Of a stretch of DNA of 30,261 bases, positions 1 through 7,177 are shown in pieces. This DNA is from DAITMV01 sp046318595 (GTDB taxonomy: Bacteria > Pseudomonadota > Gammaproteobacteria > Burkholderiales > Burkholderiaceae_B), in contig JBKCTV010000032.1 in assembly GCA_046318595.1 (NCBI GenBank), forward strand, positions 1 to 30,261, in the 5' to 3' direction. Made by a program: the position numbers and the translations under genes. The notes under the pieces were generated by a model, which worked only from the letters and a program-made list of their open reading frames with translations, made no database searches and had not been told where the DNA came from. Position 1 is the stretch's first letter; every line of letters starts with the position of its first letter.

Positions 1-693
1 GCGTGGTTTGTCGATTTCGAGCCCGTGCGCGCCAAGATGGAAGGCCGCTGGCAACGCGGCCAATCCCTGCCCGGCCTTCACGCGCACCTCTACGGCCTGT
101 TTCCTGATCGGCTTGTGGAATCGGAGTTGGGGGAGATTCCGGAGGGGTGGGAAACAGCGAAAGTTGAGACCGTTTTAAATCGATTGCCAGTCAAAGTCAG
201 ATACACGAAAGAAGAGGTTTTGCCATACGGAAAAACACCGGTTTTTGAACAAGGGGCATCGATTGTTTTGGGTTTTCATGACGCGGTGGCTTCCTATCAA
301 GCCAGTACAGTTGATCCGGCTTTTGTTTTTGGGGATCACACCTGTATCACTAAGATTTCTTGTCAGCCTTTTGATGTTTCACAAAACGTAATTCCCCTGC
401 GAGGTCACAGTCGCCCGACAATTTGGGTCTATTACGCCATTAATGAAAAGCAGAAATTTGAAGAATATCGACGGCACTGGATGGAGTTAATCGCAAAAGA
501 CCTAATTGTTGCGCCACGCCCCATCTGCTCAGAATTTTCGAAATGGGTTATCGCTTTCCACATTCAAATAGAACAAAACGAACGTAAATCACGTTCCCTC
601 GCACAACTCCGGGACACCCTGCTGCCCAAGCTCATTTCCGGCGAGCTGCGCGTTGCGGATGCTGAGAAGTACGTATTTAGGACTAGGAGATGA
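1..693 (+). CDS. hsdS: Type I restriction-modification specificity subunit, 3' part
   Basis: HsdS chooses the DNA target for the type I methylase and restriction complex. The frame is open from base 1, so the gene begins left of the window and only about 230 C-terminal residues are seen. The left edge reads WFVDFEPVRAKMEGR, the conserved segment that closes the first half of many HsdS proteins. It is followed by a variable region (second target-recognition domain, from about ELGEIPEGW) and the conserved C-terminal helix with LAQLRDTLLPKLISGEL. The stop at 691-693 lies just before the kwaA start. hsdM is expected further left. The matching hsdR lies 7.7 kb downstream instead of directly adjacent. 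A second copy of this gene's tail sits at about 4975-5068. The family call is secure. Confidence 0.93.
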   Translation, partial: AWFVDFEPVRAKMEGRWQRGQSLPGLHAHLYGLFPDRLVESELGEIPEGWETAKVETVLNRLPVKVRYTKEEVLPYGKTPVFEQGASIVLGFHDAVASYQASTVDPAFVFGDHTCITKISCQPFDVSQNVIPLRGHSRPTIWVYYAINEKQKFEEYRRHWMELIAKDLIVAPRPICSEFSKWVIAFHIQIEQNERKSRSLAQLRDTLLPKLISGELRVADAEKYVFRTRR

Positions 694-695
694 GC

Positions 696-1262
696 ATGTC
701 TCTGACAAAGACTTATGGCGAAGGGATGAAAACGGCACGGCTGCTGATGGTACTCAGCAGCATTTCGCCACTGTTCATAATTTGGGCCATACGCGGTAAT
801 AGTCTAATCCCGGATCGATACTTCATCGGCTTTTGCGTGTTGATGGTGCTGCTACCGAACGTCTTTCTCTGGCTGCGAATCAGAACGGCCAAGCGGAATA
901 AAGACCAGTACGAGGTTACTGTAGGTACTGCAGATGATCACCGTGACCATATTTTGGTCTACCTTTTTGCAATGCTGCTGCCCTTTTATTCAGAAGACCT
1001 TGGTACGGTACGAGATCTGGCTTCCACGCTAGCCGCGCTCTCGTTCATCGTTTTCCTGTTCTGTCACCTGAATCTGCACTATATAAACCTGGCGTTCGCA
1101 GTGCTTGGCTACCGCGTGTTTACGGTATACCCGCCGGATAACGGCAACCCCCTTAGCGGAAAAACGCGCTGCGCGGTCATCACACGCCGTATAAGTCTTT
1201 CTCCAACCGAAAAAATCATCACATATCGTCTGAGCAATACCGTATACCTGGAGGTTGAATGA
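696..1262 (+). CDS. kwaA: Kiwa-like anti-phage membrane protein KwaA
   Basis: This is a small integral membrane protein of 188 residues. Hydrophobic segments fall at about 14-32, 42-62, 86-98 and 110-137, and a polar tail follows. The ATG at 696 is preferred over the overlapping ATG at 690 because AGGAG at 685-689 then has a 6-base spacing. The stop overlaps the next gene in an ATGA junction, so the two genes are probably translationally coupled. The combination of a four-segment membrane protein directly upstream of a DUF4868-like protein is the layout of the two-gene Kiwa defence system, where the membrane partner is known to sense infection at the envelope. Recognition depends on size, topology and neighbour rather than on a diagnostic motif, so it is good but not certain. 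Confidence 0.72.
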   Translation: MSLTKTYGEGMKTARLLMVLSSISPLFIIWAIRGNSLIPDRYFIGFCVLMVLLPNVFLWLRIRTAKRNKDQYEVTVGTADDHRDHILVYLFAMLLPFYSEDLGTVRDLASTLAALSFIVFLFCHLNLHYINLAFAVLGYRVFTVYPPDNGNPLSGKTRCAVITRRISLSPTEKIITYRLSNTVYLEVE

Positions 1263-2167
1263 AACTTGAATTTGATTTCGAGCAAATAACGCTTACCGAA
1301 TTCGGTATCGGCCGTGACGACGGTAACGGACAAGCCTTTGTTGTCGTGCCGGTGGACGAAAAGGTTCAGAAAGTTTTGCGCGATATAGCGCTCTCGACCT
1401 GGAAAATCATGCAGGACGGCGAAGAAAAACCGACGAAATATGAACCCTCGGACAAACACGGAAATCTGGAGTACCTCTATCTTCCCTTGGTCGACGACAT
1501 GGCTGCTGGTGTGCGTGATTTGCATCAAGCAGTAAATTTGCCGATGAATGCAATGGCCTTGACTACGCCTGGCAATCTATTCTGCTACTTCGTACGACTG
1601 ACAGACGGGCAGCAGCGCAAGCTAACCGCCCTGCGGAGAGCAAGCCAGTTCAAGGGCATAGTTAAAAACAAGGGGCGCTTGATTCGCTTGCTTAATGACA
1701 CACTGCAGATTGTTGAAGACACCATTTTCAAACTTGACAGTGATTTCGACTTGCTTATTGATGCCCAAAATGTGCACATCCTGAGACCGAGTGGCTTCGA
1801 ATTTGCGGGCAAGCTGCAACAAGCCATCCTCGACGCGGTGCCTGGTAATGTGGCGACAATCAAGGCGGAACTGACCTTCATCCAATTCGATCGTATCGAG
1901 CAGTACGCAACCAAACATCCACGCGCAGCCCGCTATCTTGCCTCTATTCGCGGGCAAGCAGGAATGAAAGACATCGATAAGACCGCGCTTAAAAAGCTCT
2001 GCAAGAGCACGGGCGTTGAAATCTCTGAATCGAAAGGCAGAGTCATCATTGCCGATGGCCACGAAATGGCGTTTCTGCAGGTGATGGACCGCCGACGTTA
2101 TCAATTGGAATTGGTGAAAGACAAACCGGAGAAGTTTGTGGCAGCCAGCAGGAAACCGATCAAGTGA
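1259..2167 (+). CDS. kwaB: Kiwa-like effector KwaB (DUF4868 family)
   Basis: This is a soluble protein of 302 residues, close to the roughly 315 residues usual for KwaB. The central part has the DUF4868-like pattern of a hydrophobic strand with acidic residues (LDSDFDLLIDAQNVHIL) followed by a Phe-Glu containing segment (GFEF). The C-terminal third ends in a strand, a short Tyr-containing segment and a Lys-rich tail, as in the family. GGAGG lies 4 bases before the ATG. The start overlaps the kwaA stop (ATGA), and the stop overlaps the following GTG. KwaB proteins bind DNA and are thought to block phage replication or late transcription once KwaA signals. The assignment relies on family resemblance plus the kwaA neighbour. 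Confidence 0.75.
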   Translation: MKLEFDFEQITLTEFGIGRDDGNGQAFVVVPVDEKVQKVLRDIALSTWKIMQDGEEKPTKYEPSDKHGNLEYLYLPLVDDMAAGVRDLHQAVNLPMNAMALTTPGNLFCYFVRLTDGQQRKLTALRRASQFKGIVKNKGRLIRLLNDTLQIVEDTIFKLDSDFDLLIDAQNVHILRPSGFEFAGKLQQAILDAVPGNVATIKAELTFIQFDRIEQYATKHPRAARYLASIRGQAGMKDIDKTALKKLCKSTGVEISESKGRVIIADGHEMAFLQVMDRRRYQLELVKDKPEKFVAASRKPIK

Positions 2168-2391
2168 CTGGAGCAGATCTCGATTGGTGCCCCGGCATTC
2201 GTGAAGCTTGCGCGCTCTGGCGAGATGCGATAAAGCGCCCCCAAAGCGCCAGACTCACGGCGCTATGCGCGGTACATCCCGATGTGGGCCTGACCTTTAT
2301 TTCATTGCAAACCGACCACACTGAGCCACCAACATTTAAACGATTGATTTATATGAATTTTTTTATTTCATCGCAAATAGGCATCGCGCCA

Positions 2392-2505
2392 CCGAATCAG
2401 CGGCACGGTCACGCACATGTTCACAAAACACCAGTTTTTGAACGTGAATCGCCTTTCATGTTCGAAAAATCCAAATTCTTTAACATGAAGGTCGTCTCAT
2501 GTTAA
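2392..2505 (+). repeat. 114-bp fic-leader cassette, copy 1
   Basis: This segment aligns without a gap to 7216-7329, and both copies are exactly 114 bases long. Both carry two palindromes, a Shine-Dalgarno-like purine run and an ATGTTAA at the end. In the frame ending at TAA 2503-2505 both copies also encode a similar peptide tail (HVHKTP, MFEKS, FFNMK, then SC), with several third-position-only differences. It could be a shared control region, a small coupled coding region, or both. Confidence 0.8.
2416..2489 (+). promoter_or_regulatory. Tandem palindromes upstream of the first fic gene
   Basis: The first palindrome has GTTCACAAAAC at 2419-2429 facing GTTTTTGAAC at 2434-2443. The second has a perfect 8-base arm TTCATGTT at 2455-2462 facing AACATGAA at 2482-2489. 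Half-sites share the pattern TGTTC followed by an A-run. Centres are about 41 bases apart, close to four helical turns, and the same spacing is kept at 7243-7311. Tandem conserved palindromes directly before a gene whose product ends in a winged-helix-like domain suggest autoregulation by the Fic protein; this is inference. Confidence 0.55.
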
Positions 2506-2526
2506 GCCCCAGCCATGAGGTCGCCC

Positions 2527-3603
2527 ATGCCCTTTGATCGCTTGCAACCCTACAACGACCTTCCCCTGCTGCCCCCCGCCGTGGAGCTGGAAACCAAGGC
2601 GGTGTTAAAGGAAGCGATTGCGGCCAACCGGGTGCTGGCCAATCTGCGCGGCTTGGCGGCGCAGATTCCGAACCAAGGGGTTTTGATCAACAGCATCGTG
2701 CTGCAAGAAGCCCGCTTGTCGTCCGAGATTGAGAACATCGTCACCACCAACGACGAGCTGTACCGCGCTGATGCGCATGCGGATGGCAAGACCGATCCGC
2801 ACACCAAGGAGGTGCTGCGTTACCGCGAGGCCTTGAGGTTTGGCTTTGACGCACTGAAAGACAGACCACTGACCACGAATCTGTTTGTTGACATGGTGCG
2901 CATCATCAAGCAGCAAGACATTGGCGTGCGCCGCACCACGGGCACGGCTCTCAAAGATGCGACTGGTGAAGTGGTCTATACCCCGCCAGTGGGCGAGGCG
3001 CTGCTGCGCGACAAGCTGGGCAACCTGGAACAGTTCATCCACGCCGATGATGGCCTGGACCCACTGGTGAAAATGGCGGTGCTGCACTACCAGTTTGAGG
3101 CGATTCACCCCTTTGACGATGGCAATGGCCGCACGGGGCGCATCCTGAATCTGCTGTATCTGGTGCAGGCGGGTTTGCTGGACATACCGGTGCTGTTTCT
3201 GTCGCGTTACATCATGGCGAACAAGGCAGCGTACTACGCCGGATTGCGCGGAGTGACTCAGGCGCAGGCTTGGGAGTCTTGGGTGCTGTACATGCTGCGC
3301 GGCGTGACGAGCACGGCCCAGCAGACTTTCGACCAGGTCACGCGCATTCGGGGGCTGATGGAAGAAGTGCGCGCACGGGTGCAGCGCGATGCGCCGGGCA
3401 TCTACAGCAAAGACCTCATTGAAGTCATTTTTCGCCACCCGTACACCAAAATCCAGTTTTTGGTGGATGCGGGGCTGGCCAAGCGACAGACGGCATCGGC
3501 TTACCTACAGACTTTGGCAGGCTTGGGCGTGTTGAGCCCACGGAAAATGGGGCGCGAGATGTACTACATCAACGACGCCTTGTTTGCAGAACTGGTTCGG
3601 TGA
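2527..3603 (+). CDS. Fic family AMP-transferase-like protein with N-terminal autoinhibitory helix (first copy)
   Basis: Fic enzymes transfer AMP or another phosphate group onto hydroxyl side chains of target proteins. This 358-residue protein has a Fic_N region at about 1-110, the inhibitory motif SSEIEN at 65-70 (Ser-x3-Glu-Asn, class II, inhibition in cis), and the complete catalytic motif HPFDDGNGRTGR at 194-205. A winged-helix-like C-terminus follows at about 290-350. The ATG at 2527 is chosen because GAGG at 2517-2520 has proper spacing; ATG 2515 in the same frame has no ribosome site. Another ATG at 2499, at the position used by the second fic gene, leads only to a 12-codon peptide in another frame, so the leader and gene body look joined from different sources. 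The protein is clearly homologous to the second Fic (7323-8411) over its whole length. Its role in this defence island is unknown; a host- or phage-modifying toxin held inactive until triggered is plausible. Confidence 0.9.
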   Translation: MPFDRLQPYNDLPLLPPAVELETKAVLKEAIAANRVLANLRGLAAQIPNQGVLINSIVLQEARLSSEIENIVTTNDELYRADAHADGKTDPHTKEVLRYREALRFGFDALKDRPLTTNLFVDMVRIIKQQDIGVRRTTGTALKDATGEVVYTPPVGEALLRDKLGNLEQFIHADDGLDPLVKMAVLHYQFEAIHPFDDGNGRTGRILNLLYLVQAGLLDIPVLFLSRYIMANKAAYYAGLRGVTQAQAWESWVLYMLRGVTSTAQQTFDQVTRIRGLMEEVRARVQRDAPGIYSKDLIEVIFRHPYTKIQFLVDAGLAKRQTASAYLQTLAGLGVLSPRKMGREMYYINDALFAELVR

Positions 3604-3654
3604 CATGTCCGACCAATCGATCCTTTGGGGAGGTATGTTTATTTTTATAGAAAA

Positions 3655-3695
3655 TTTCGACATGTTTTTGCGTTGTGTCGAAAGCATCGACAAGA
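3655..3695 (+). promoter_or_regulatory. Clustered TCGAC inverted repeats before the abi module
   Basis: In the 108-base gap after fic, TTTCGAC at 3655-3661 faces GTCGAAA at 3677-3683, and GTCGA at 3677-3681 also faces TCGAC at 3687-3691. This gives an array of three alternating arms just upstream of the Shine-Dalgarno GAGG (3702-3705) of the next reading frame. It may be an operator for the abi unit. No convincing -35/-10 pair was identified. Confidence 0.3.
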
Positions 3696-3711
3696 ACAAG
3701 TGAGGAATTCC

Positions 3712-3777
3712 ATGACCTTTCTCTCTGAAGCCGCCGTCGAGCTGGCACTGCTGGATCAGTTGCGAGGTATAGCATGA
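3712..3777 (+). pseudogene. Duplicated hsdR 5' end, 21-codon leader ORF
   Basis: The frame reads MTFLSEAAVELALLDQLRG and then stops. This is the first 19 residues of HsdR (8411) with two changes, and the DNA of 3712-3768 is almost identical to 8411-8467. It has a good ribosome site (GAGG with 6-base spacing). Its TGA overlaps the ATG of the abi gene (ATGA at 3774-3777), so it probably now works as a coupled leader peptide. It is one of three such scars in the island (also 4896 and 7177). Confidence 0.8.
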
Positions 3778-4745
3778 AACCCCTGAAACCCTGGATTTCG
3801 TATGCCGACCAACTGCAACAACTGCAAAACCGTGGTTTGCAGGTAGGCAATCGTGCTGCGGCTCTCGACTATCTTGAGCGCTTGGGCTACTACCGCCTAA
3901 GCGGTTACTGGTACCCCCTGCGAACCCTCGATTCGGCGGCAAGCACAGCGCAGGGCAGGCCCGTGCTGCTGGACAACTTTGTGCCCGGCAGCCGTTTTGG
4001 GGATGTGGTTCGCCTGTATGTGTTTGACAAAAAGCTGCGTTTGCTGGCACTCGATGCGTTGGAACGTATCGAAATGGCCGTGCGTGTGGATGTGGCGCAT
4101 TTACTGGGTCAGCTAGACCCAAGGGCGCATGAGATCTCGGATTGTCTGCATGGCAACTTTGCCAAAAAGGTGATCACAAAGGGGCCTGATGCCGGAAAGA
4201 CGGCGCACCAAGCGTGGCTGAGCAAGTATCAAGCATTGCTGAACAGAGCACGGGGTACGCCTTTTGTTCAACACCATCTGCGGGAATACGGCACCTTGCC
4301 GATTTGGGTCGCCATCGAGGTATGGGACTTTGGCCTGCTCTCCAGGCTGTTTGCAGGCATGCGATATGCCGAACAACAAACCGTGGCCGCCATTTATGGT
4401 GCCGCTGATGGCGCCACCTTTGCACAGTGGCTGCGAAGCTTGAACTTCATTCGCAATGTAGCGGCTCACCACAGCCGCTTATGGAATTTGAATGTGGTGG
4501 AGCGATCAGCCGTGCCGGCGGACTGGCCTGCCACATTGGATAACTCCCGGCCTTTTTTCTATTTCTGCCTGATGCAGCACCTGCTCAACGTGATTTGCCC
4601 CAACTCCACATGGGGTCAGCGTGTCGTTTCACTGTTGGAGAAGGACTTTCCAAGCACGCCAAACGGTGGGCTGAGGCTGGGTGATCTGGGATGTGAGGCG
4701 GGCTGGTCGCAGACAAAGCCGTGGGTAACACAGGTTCAGAAATGA
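3774..4745 (+). CDS. Abortive-infection protein of the AbiD/AbiF (Abi_2) family
   Basis: Abi_2 proteins stop phage spread by killing or arresting the infected cell, and are HEPN-type RNase candidates. This 323-residue protein has the family's N-terminal pattern (LDYLERLGYYRLSGYWYPL, residues 31-49), a central helix with LRLLALDALERIEMAVR (88-104), and the C-terminal motif RNVAAHHSRLWN (227-238). In that motif R227 and H232 form the Rx4H signature of HEPN nucleases. The length is typical of the family. The start is fixed by the ATGA overlap with the short hsdR-like leader. No antitoxin-like partner sits next to it, which fits stand-alone Abi genes. The trigger and RNA target cannot be read from the sequence. 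Confidence 0.9.
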   Translation: MKPLKPWISYADQLQQLQNRGLQVGNRAAALDYLERLGYYRLSGYWYPLRTLDSAASTAQGRPVLLDNFVPGSRFGDVVRLYVFDKKLRLLALDALERIEMAVRVDVAHLLGQLDPRAHEISDCLHGNFAKKVITKGPDAGKTAHQAWLSKYQALLNRARGTPFVQHHLREYGTLPIWVAIEVWDFGLLSRLFAGMRYAEQQTVAAIYGAADGATFAQWLRSLNFIRNVAAHHSRLWNLNVVERSAVPADWPATLDNSRPFFYFCLMQHLLNVICPNSTWGQRVVSLLEKDFPSTPNGGLRLGDLGCEAGWSQTKPWVTQVQK

Positions 4746-4895
4746 AAACCGACGCGTACACAAAGTGCAGAGGCGTCGGGCGTATTGCTATCAAGTATAA
4801 CCGCATCACAGTTCAGTTGTGGTTCGGAAAAACATGTGCATATCGACGCACATTTGGGCTTGCTGACGAGCCCCGGAAATACAAGGGAAACACAC
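4746..4895 (+). other. Intergenic gap between abi and the chimeric ORF
   Basis: This is about 150 bases with no supported gene. It holds a small imperfect palindrome (TGTGC/GCACA around 4836-4854). A ribosome site, AGGGA at 4884-4888, serves the ATG at 4896. A promoter is possible but none stands out. Confidence 0.4.
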
Positions 4896-5117
4896 ATGAC
4901 CTTTCTGTCTGAAGCCGCCGTCGAGCAGGCACTGCTGGAGCAGTTGCGTGGACTGGGGGTACCGCCAGAGGCGCGGCAATCCCGTGGTGCCCTCGCCCAA
5001 CTCCGCGACACCCTGCTGCCCAAACTCATCTCTGGCGAACTGCGGGTCTCGGACGTGGATGGTTTCATAGCGCGGATGGAAAGCGAATCAGACAAACAAA
5101 ACAGGAGCGTTTCATGA
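4896..5117 (+). pseudogene. Chimeric scar ORF: HsdR N-terminus joined to HsdS C-terminus
   Basis: The 73-residue frame begins MTFLSEAAVEQALLEQLRGL, the HsdR start. It then jumps to VPPEARQ, matching HsdR residues 67-73 (LPPEARQ) after an internal loss of about 135 bases. It continues as LAQLRDTLLPKLISGELRV, the HsdS C-terminal helix seen at 602-657. The order is therefore the reverse of the normal hsdS-hsdR arrangement. It has a ribosome site and ends in an ATGA overlap with the nucleotidyltransferase gene at 5114. It is probably a recombination relic that now serves as a coupled leader; a residual function of the HsdS-like helix cannot be excluded. Confidence 0.8.
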
Positions 5118-5704
5118 CATTTCCTACGGTTGCCATCCCCTCATGGAACAGCGCCGGGGTGTTACCGCCGATTCGGCCCAGTGCGCCGGGCCACAGCACG
5201 GACCGGTCGCCTTATGCTGTCGATTTGGCCATAGTGGTTGATCGTTTTGCCACTTCACCGGCGCGAATGACGATCCTTGACGGCTTGCTGCGGTTTCGCG
5301 CCGATCTGCAAGCGGCTGGCATTGTTTCTGGGTTCCAATGGTTGGACGGGAGTTTTCTTGAAGACATCGAAACACTTGAAAACCGCGCCCCCAAAGACAT
5401 GGACGTGGTGACTTTTTTCTATTTGCCGCAAGGGCAGGATCAACGCTCATTGGCCCAAAGTCATCGCTTGCTGTTTGATCAAAAACATGTCAAAGCGACC
5501 TATGGGGTGGATGCCTATTTCGCCGTGCTTGGGCAGCCCACAGACCCATGGCAGGTGAAAAACATTTCCTATTGGTACAGCATGTGGTCACACCGACGCG
5601 ATGGCCTATGGAAAGGGTTTATTCAGGTTGACCTCAATCCAGCGCAAGATGCGAATGCACGCGCCGTTCTGAATCTCACAGGAGTACATCATCATGACCA
5701 ATGA
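5114..5704 (+). CDS. Predicted nucleotidyltransferase-fold protein (DUF6932-like)
   Basis: This 196-residue protein carries the DNA polymerase-beta-type nucleotidyltransferase signature: G79-S80 followed by D95-M-D97 (DMDVVTFF), with D133 or D173 as possible third acidic ligands. The N-terminus (IPSWN, then VLPPIRP) resembles the DUF6932 group, a family I recall only as uncharacterised. The start overlaps the stop of the chimeric ORF (ATGA). The 3' end overlaps the next gene by 11 bases, so the two are almost certainly co-expressed and may form a complex. Related small nucleotidyltransferases act in toxin-antitoxin and abortive-infection systems, for example by modifying tRNA or a partner toxin. 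A defence role here is inferred from location; the substrate is unknown. Confidence 0.62.
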   Translation: MTFPTVAIPSWNSAGVLPPIRPSAPGHSTDRSPYAVDLAIVVDRFATSPARMTILDGLLRFRADLQAAGIVSGFQWLDGSFLEDIETLENRAPKDMDVVTFFYLPQGQDQRSLAQSHRLLFDQKHVKATYGVDAYFAVLGQPTDPWQVKNISYWYSMWSHRRDGLWKGFIQVDLNPAQDANARAVLNLTGVHHHDQ

Positions 5705-6602
5705 CCATGCATCTGTGGCATCCGAGATCCGAGAGCTGGAAGATTTGTTGGCTGCTATCCCGCAAGCTAACGTGATTGAGCGGCTGAGTCTCGAATCGCG
5801 GCTTGAATCGGCCAAAGCTGCATTGGCCGCTTTACCACAGCAACCAGCGCCCAAGGCGCGCCTCACCTTTCGTGGCAAACCGGTTTTCGGCAGCCACGGT
5901 ATCGCGGCAGACTTTGCAGGCAAGGCGGCGGAAGCGTTCTCCGATGCTTTTGCCGCCGTCACGGCCGGGCTGAACGAGGGTTTGCGCGACATGGGCCCCA
6001 TTCCTAACCGTGACAAGAACCAGTTATTGATCACTGGAACCGCTGTAGGCTCGTTTGGCTTTGAGTTTGAGCTGCCCAACGAAGACCCGGGTCTGTTTCC
6101 CGATACCGAAAAGGCGCAAGAGGCCATGTCCAAAATCGCTGCGCTGTTCAGGCTGGCTGCCGAAGGCACAGATGACGAAGTTGCCGAAGTGATTGAGGAG
6201 ATTCATCCCCGTGCTGTCAAGAAAGTCCACGATTTTCTGGACCTGTTGGTTCAACAAAACGCTTGGTGCGGCCTTGAGTTTGCCGACCGGTTTTTCCGCT
6301 ATGCCGACTATGCGCAAATCAAGGCATCGTGTGAGCGATTGAAATCCGACAACATCCAGGAGCGAGAAGAAAGCTATCGCGGTGAATTTCAGGGGGTACA
6401 GCCATCGGGCAGAACCTTTGAGTTCCGACTTGCAGATCAACAAGGCTTGATCAAGGGCAAGGTGGATTTGGCGATTGATGACCCGCACATCCTCAACCGG
6501 GAGTGGCTGTACAAGCCAGTCACAGTAAAACTAAACGTCATGCAAGTGGGCCAGGGCAGGCCTCGCTTCATCCTGATGAAATTGGATGACCTGAGCGCAT
6601 GA
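5694..6602 (+). CDS. Unknown 302-aa partner of the nucleotidyltransferase
   Basis: I do not recognise a named domain. The first 47 residues are strongly helical and probably coiled-coil (SEIRELEDLLAAIP, then LESRLESAKAALAAL). A mixed alpha/beta body follows, and the C-terminal third is rich in strands (FEFRLADQQGLIKGKVDLAI). AGGAG at 5680-5684 precedes the ATG by 9 bases. The gene overlaps the nucleotidyltransferase gene at its start and the Abi_C gene at its end (ATGA at 6599), forming a tight three-gene unit. It could be the target, antidote or sensor for the nucleotidyltransferase. No membrane segments or signal peptide are seen. Confidence 0.6.
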   Translation: MTNDHASVASEIRELEDLLAAIPQANVIERLSLESRLESAKAALAALPQQPAPKARLTFRGKPVFGSHGIAADFAGKAAEAFSDAFAAVTAGLNEGLRDMGPIPNRDKNQLLITGTAVGSFGFEFELPNEDPGLFPDTEKAQEAMSKIAALFRLAAEGTDDEVAEVIEEIHPRAVKKVHDFLDLLVQQNAWCGLEFADRFFRYADYAQIKASCERLKSDNIQEREESYRGEFQGVQPSGRTFEFRLADQQGLIKGKVDLAIDDPHILNREWLYKPVTVKLNVMQVGQGRPRFILMKLDDLSA

Positions 6603-7177
6603 ACATCGATTGGTGCCCTGGCATTCGTGAAGCATGCGCGCATTGGCGTGAAGCGCCAATGCTTCAGCACACATTTGATGCCTTGCAGGCAAGCCTCGAA
6701 AACGAGAGCGATGCTTCAATTGATGCGGCAAAAGGATTGGTTGAATGTGTCTGTCGGGTCATCATCGATCAACTCGACGCCACCATTGCACCCCTGAAGC
6801 CTCGGGACGACGCACCTATTACCGAATGGGTATCAGTAGCGATTCGACTTTTAAAACTCAGCGATTTCCGGGATAGACAATTCGCTAACTTGATAAAGCA
6901 CCACAACGGCTTGGCAGAGTCACTGCGTGTCTTAAGGAACGACTCAGGGCCATTGAGCCATGGAAAAGACGGGTTTATCCAAACCCTGACTGCGTATCAC
7001 CGTCGCTCCGCAATTCTGGCTGCTGATGCCATCGTGGCATTCCTGCATCAGGCCTATTTGGATGCGCAGCTTGACCCGATCCGCTCCCGCGAACCGTGGG
7101 AACGATTTGCAAAAGACAACGCGCTGATTGACGCTCACGTGGGGCTGGCGGTGGACATTCAGGACGGTGAACCGTAA
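6599..7177 (+). CDS. Abortive-infection protein with Abi_C-like C-terminus
   Basis: This 192-residue protein has the C-terminal pattern of the Abi_C family: VLRNDSGPLSHG at 111-122 with invariant-looking R113, N114 and H121, followed by a long helix (AILAADAIVAFLHQAY). The arrangement RN-x6-H is reminiscent of HEPN-like proteins. The N-terminal segment IDWCPGIREACAHW is also found, truncated, at 2164. The start overlaps the previous stop (ATGA). The stop TAA overlaps the ATG at 7177 (TAATG), continuing the chain of coupled genes. It probably works with the two preceding genes; the mechanism is unknown. Confidence 0.68.
   Translation: MNIDWCPGIREACAHWREAPMLQHTFDALQASLENESDASIDAAKGLVECVCRVIIDQLDATIAPLKPRDDAPITEWVSVAIRLLKLSDFRDRQFANLIKHHNGLAESLRVLRNDSGPLSHGKDGFIQTLTAYHRRSAILAADAIVAFLHQAYLDAQLDPIRSREPWERFAKDNALIDAHVGLAVDIQDGEP

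Larger units (their letters stand above)
2164..2505 (+). pseudogene. Remnant of an Abi_C-type gene fused to a fic-leader cassette
   Basis: A GTG-started frame of 113 codons overlaps the kwaB stop. Its beginning (DWCPGIREACALWRDA) is nearly the same as the first 20 residues of the intact Abi_C-type protein that starts at 6599, and the DNA of 2173-2222 matches 6602-6652 with only a few differences. After about 2230 the similarity is lost and no domain is visible. The last 38 codons (2392-2505) belong to the cassette that is also found before the second fic gene. The frame is therefore best read as a decayed or recombined copy of the 5' end of an Abi_C gene running into a fic leader. Whether it is translated is unknown; its stop lies just past the ATG at 2499. 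Confidence 0.6.
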
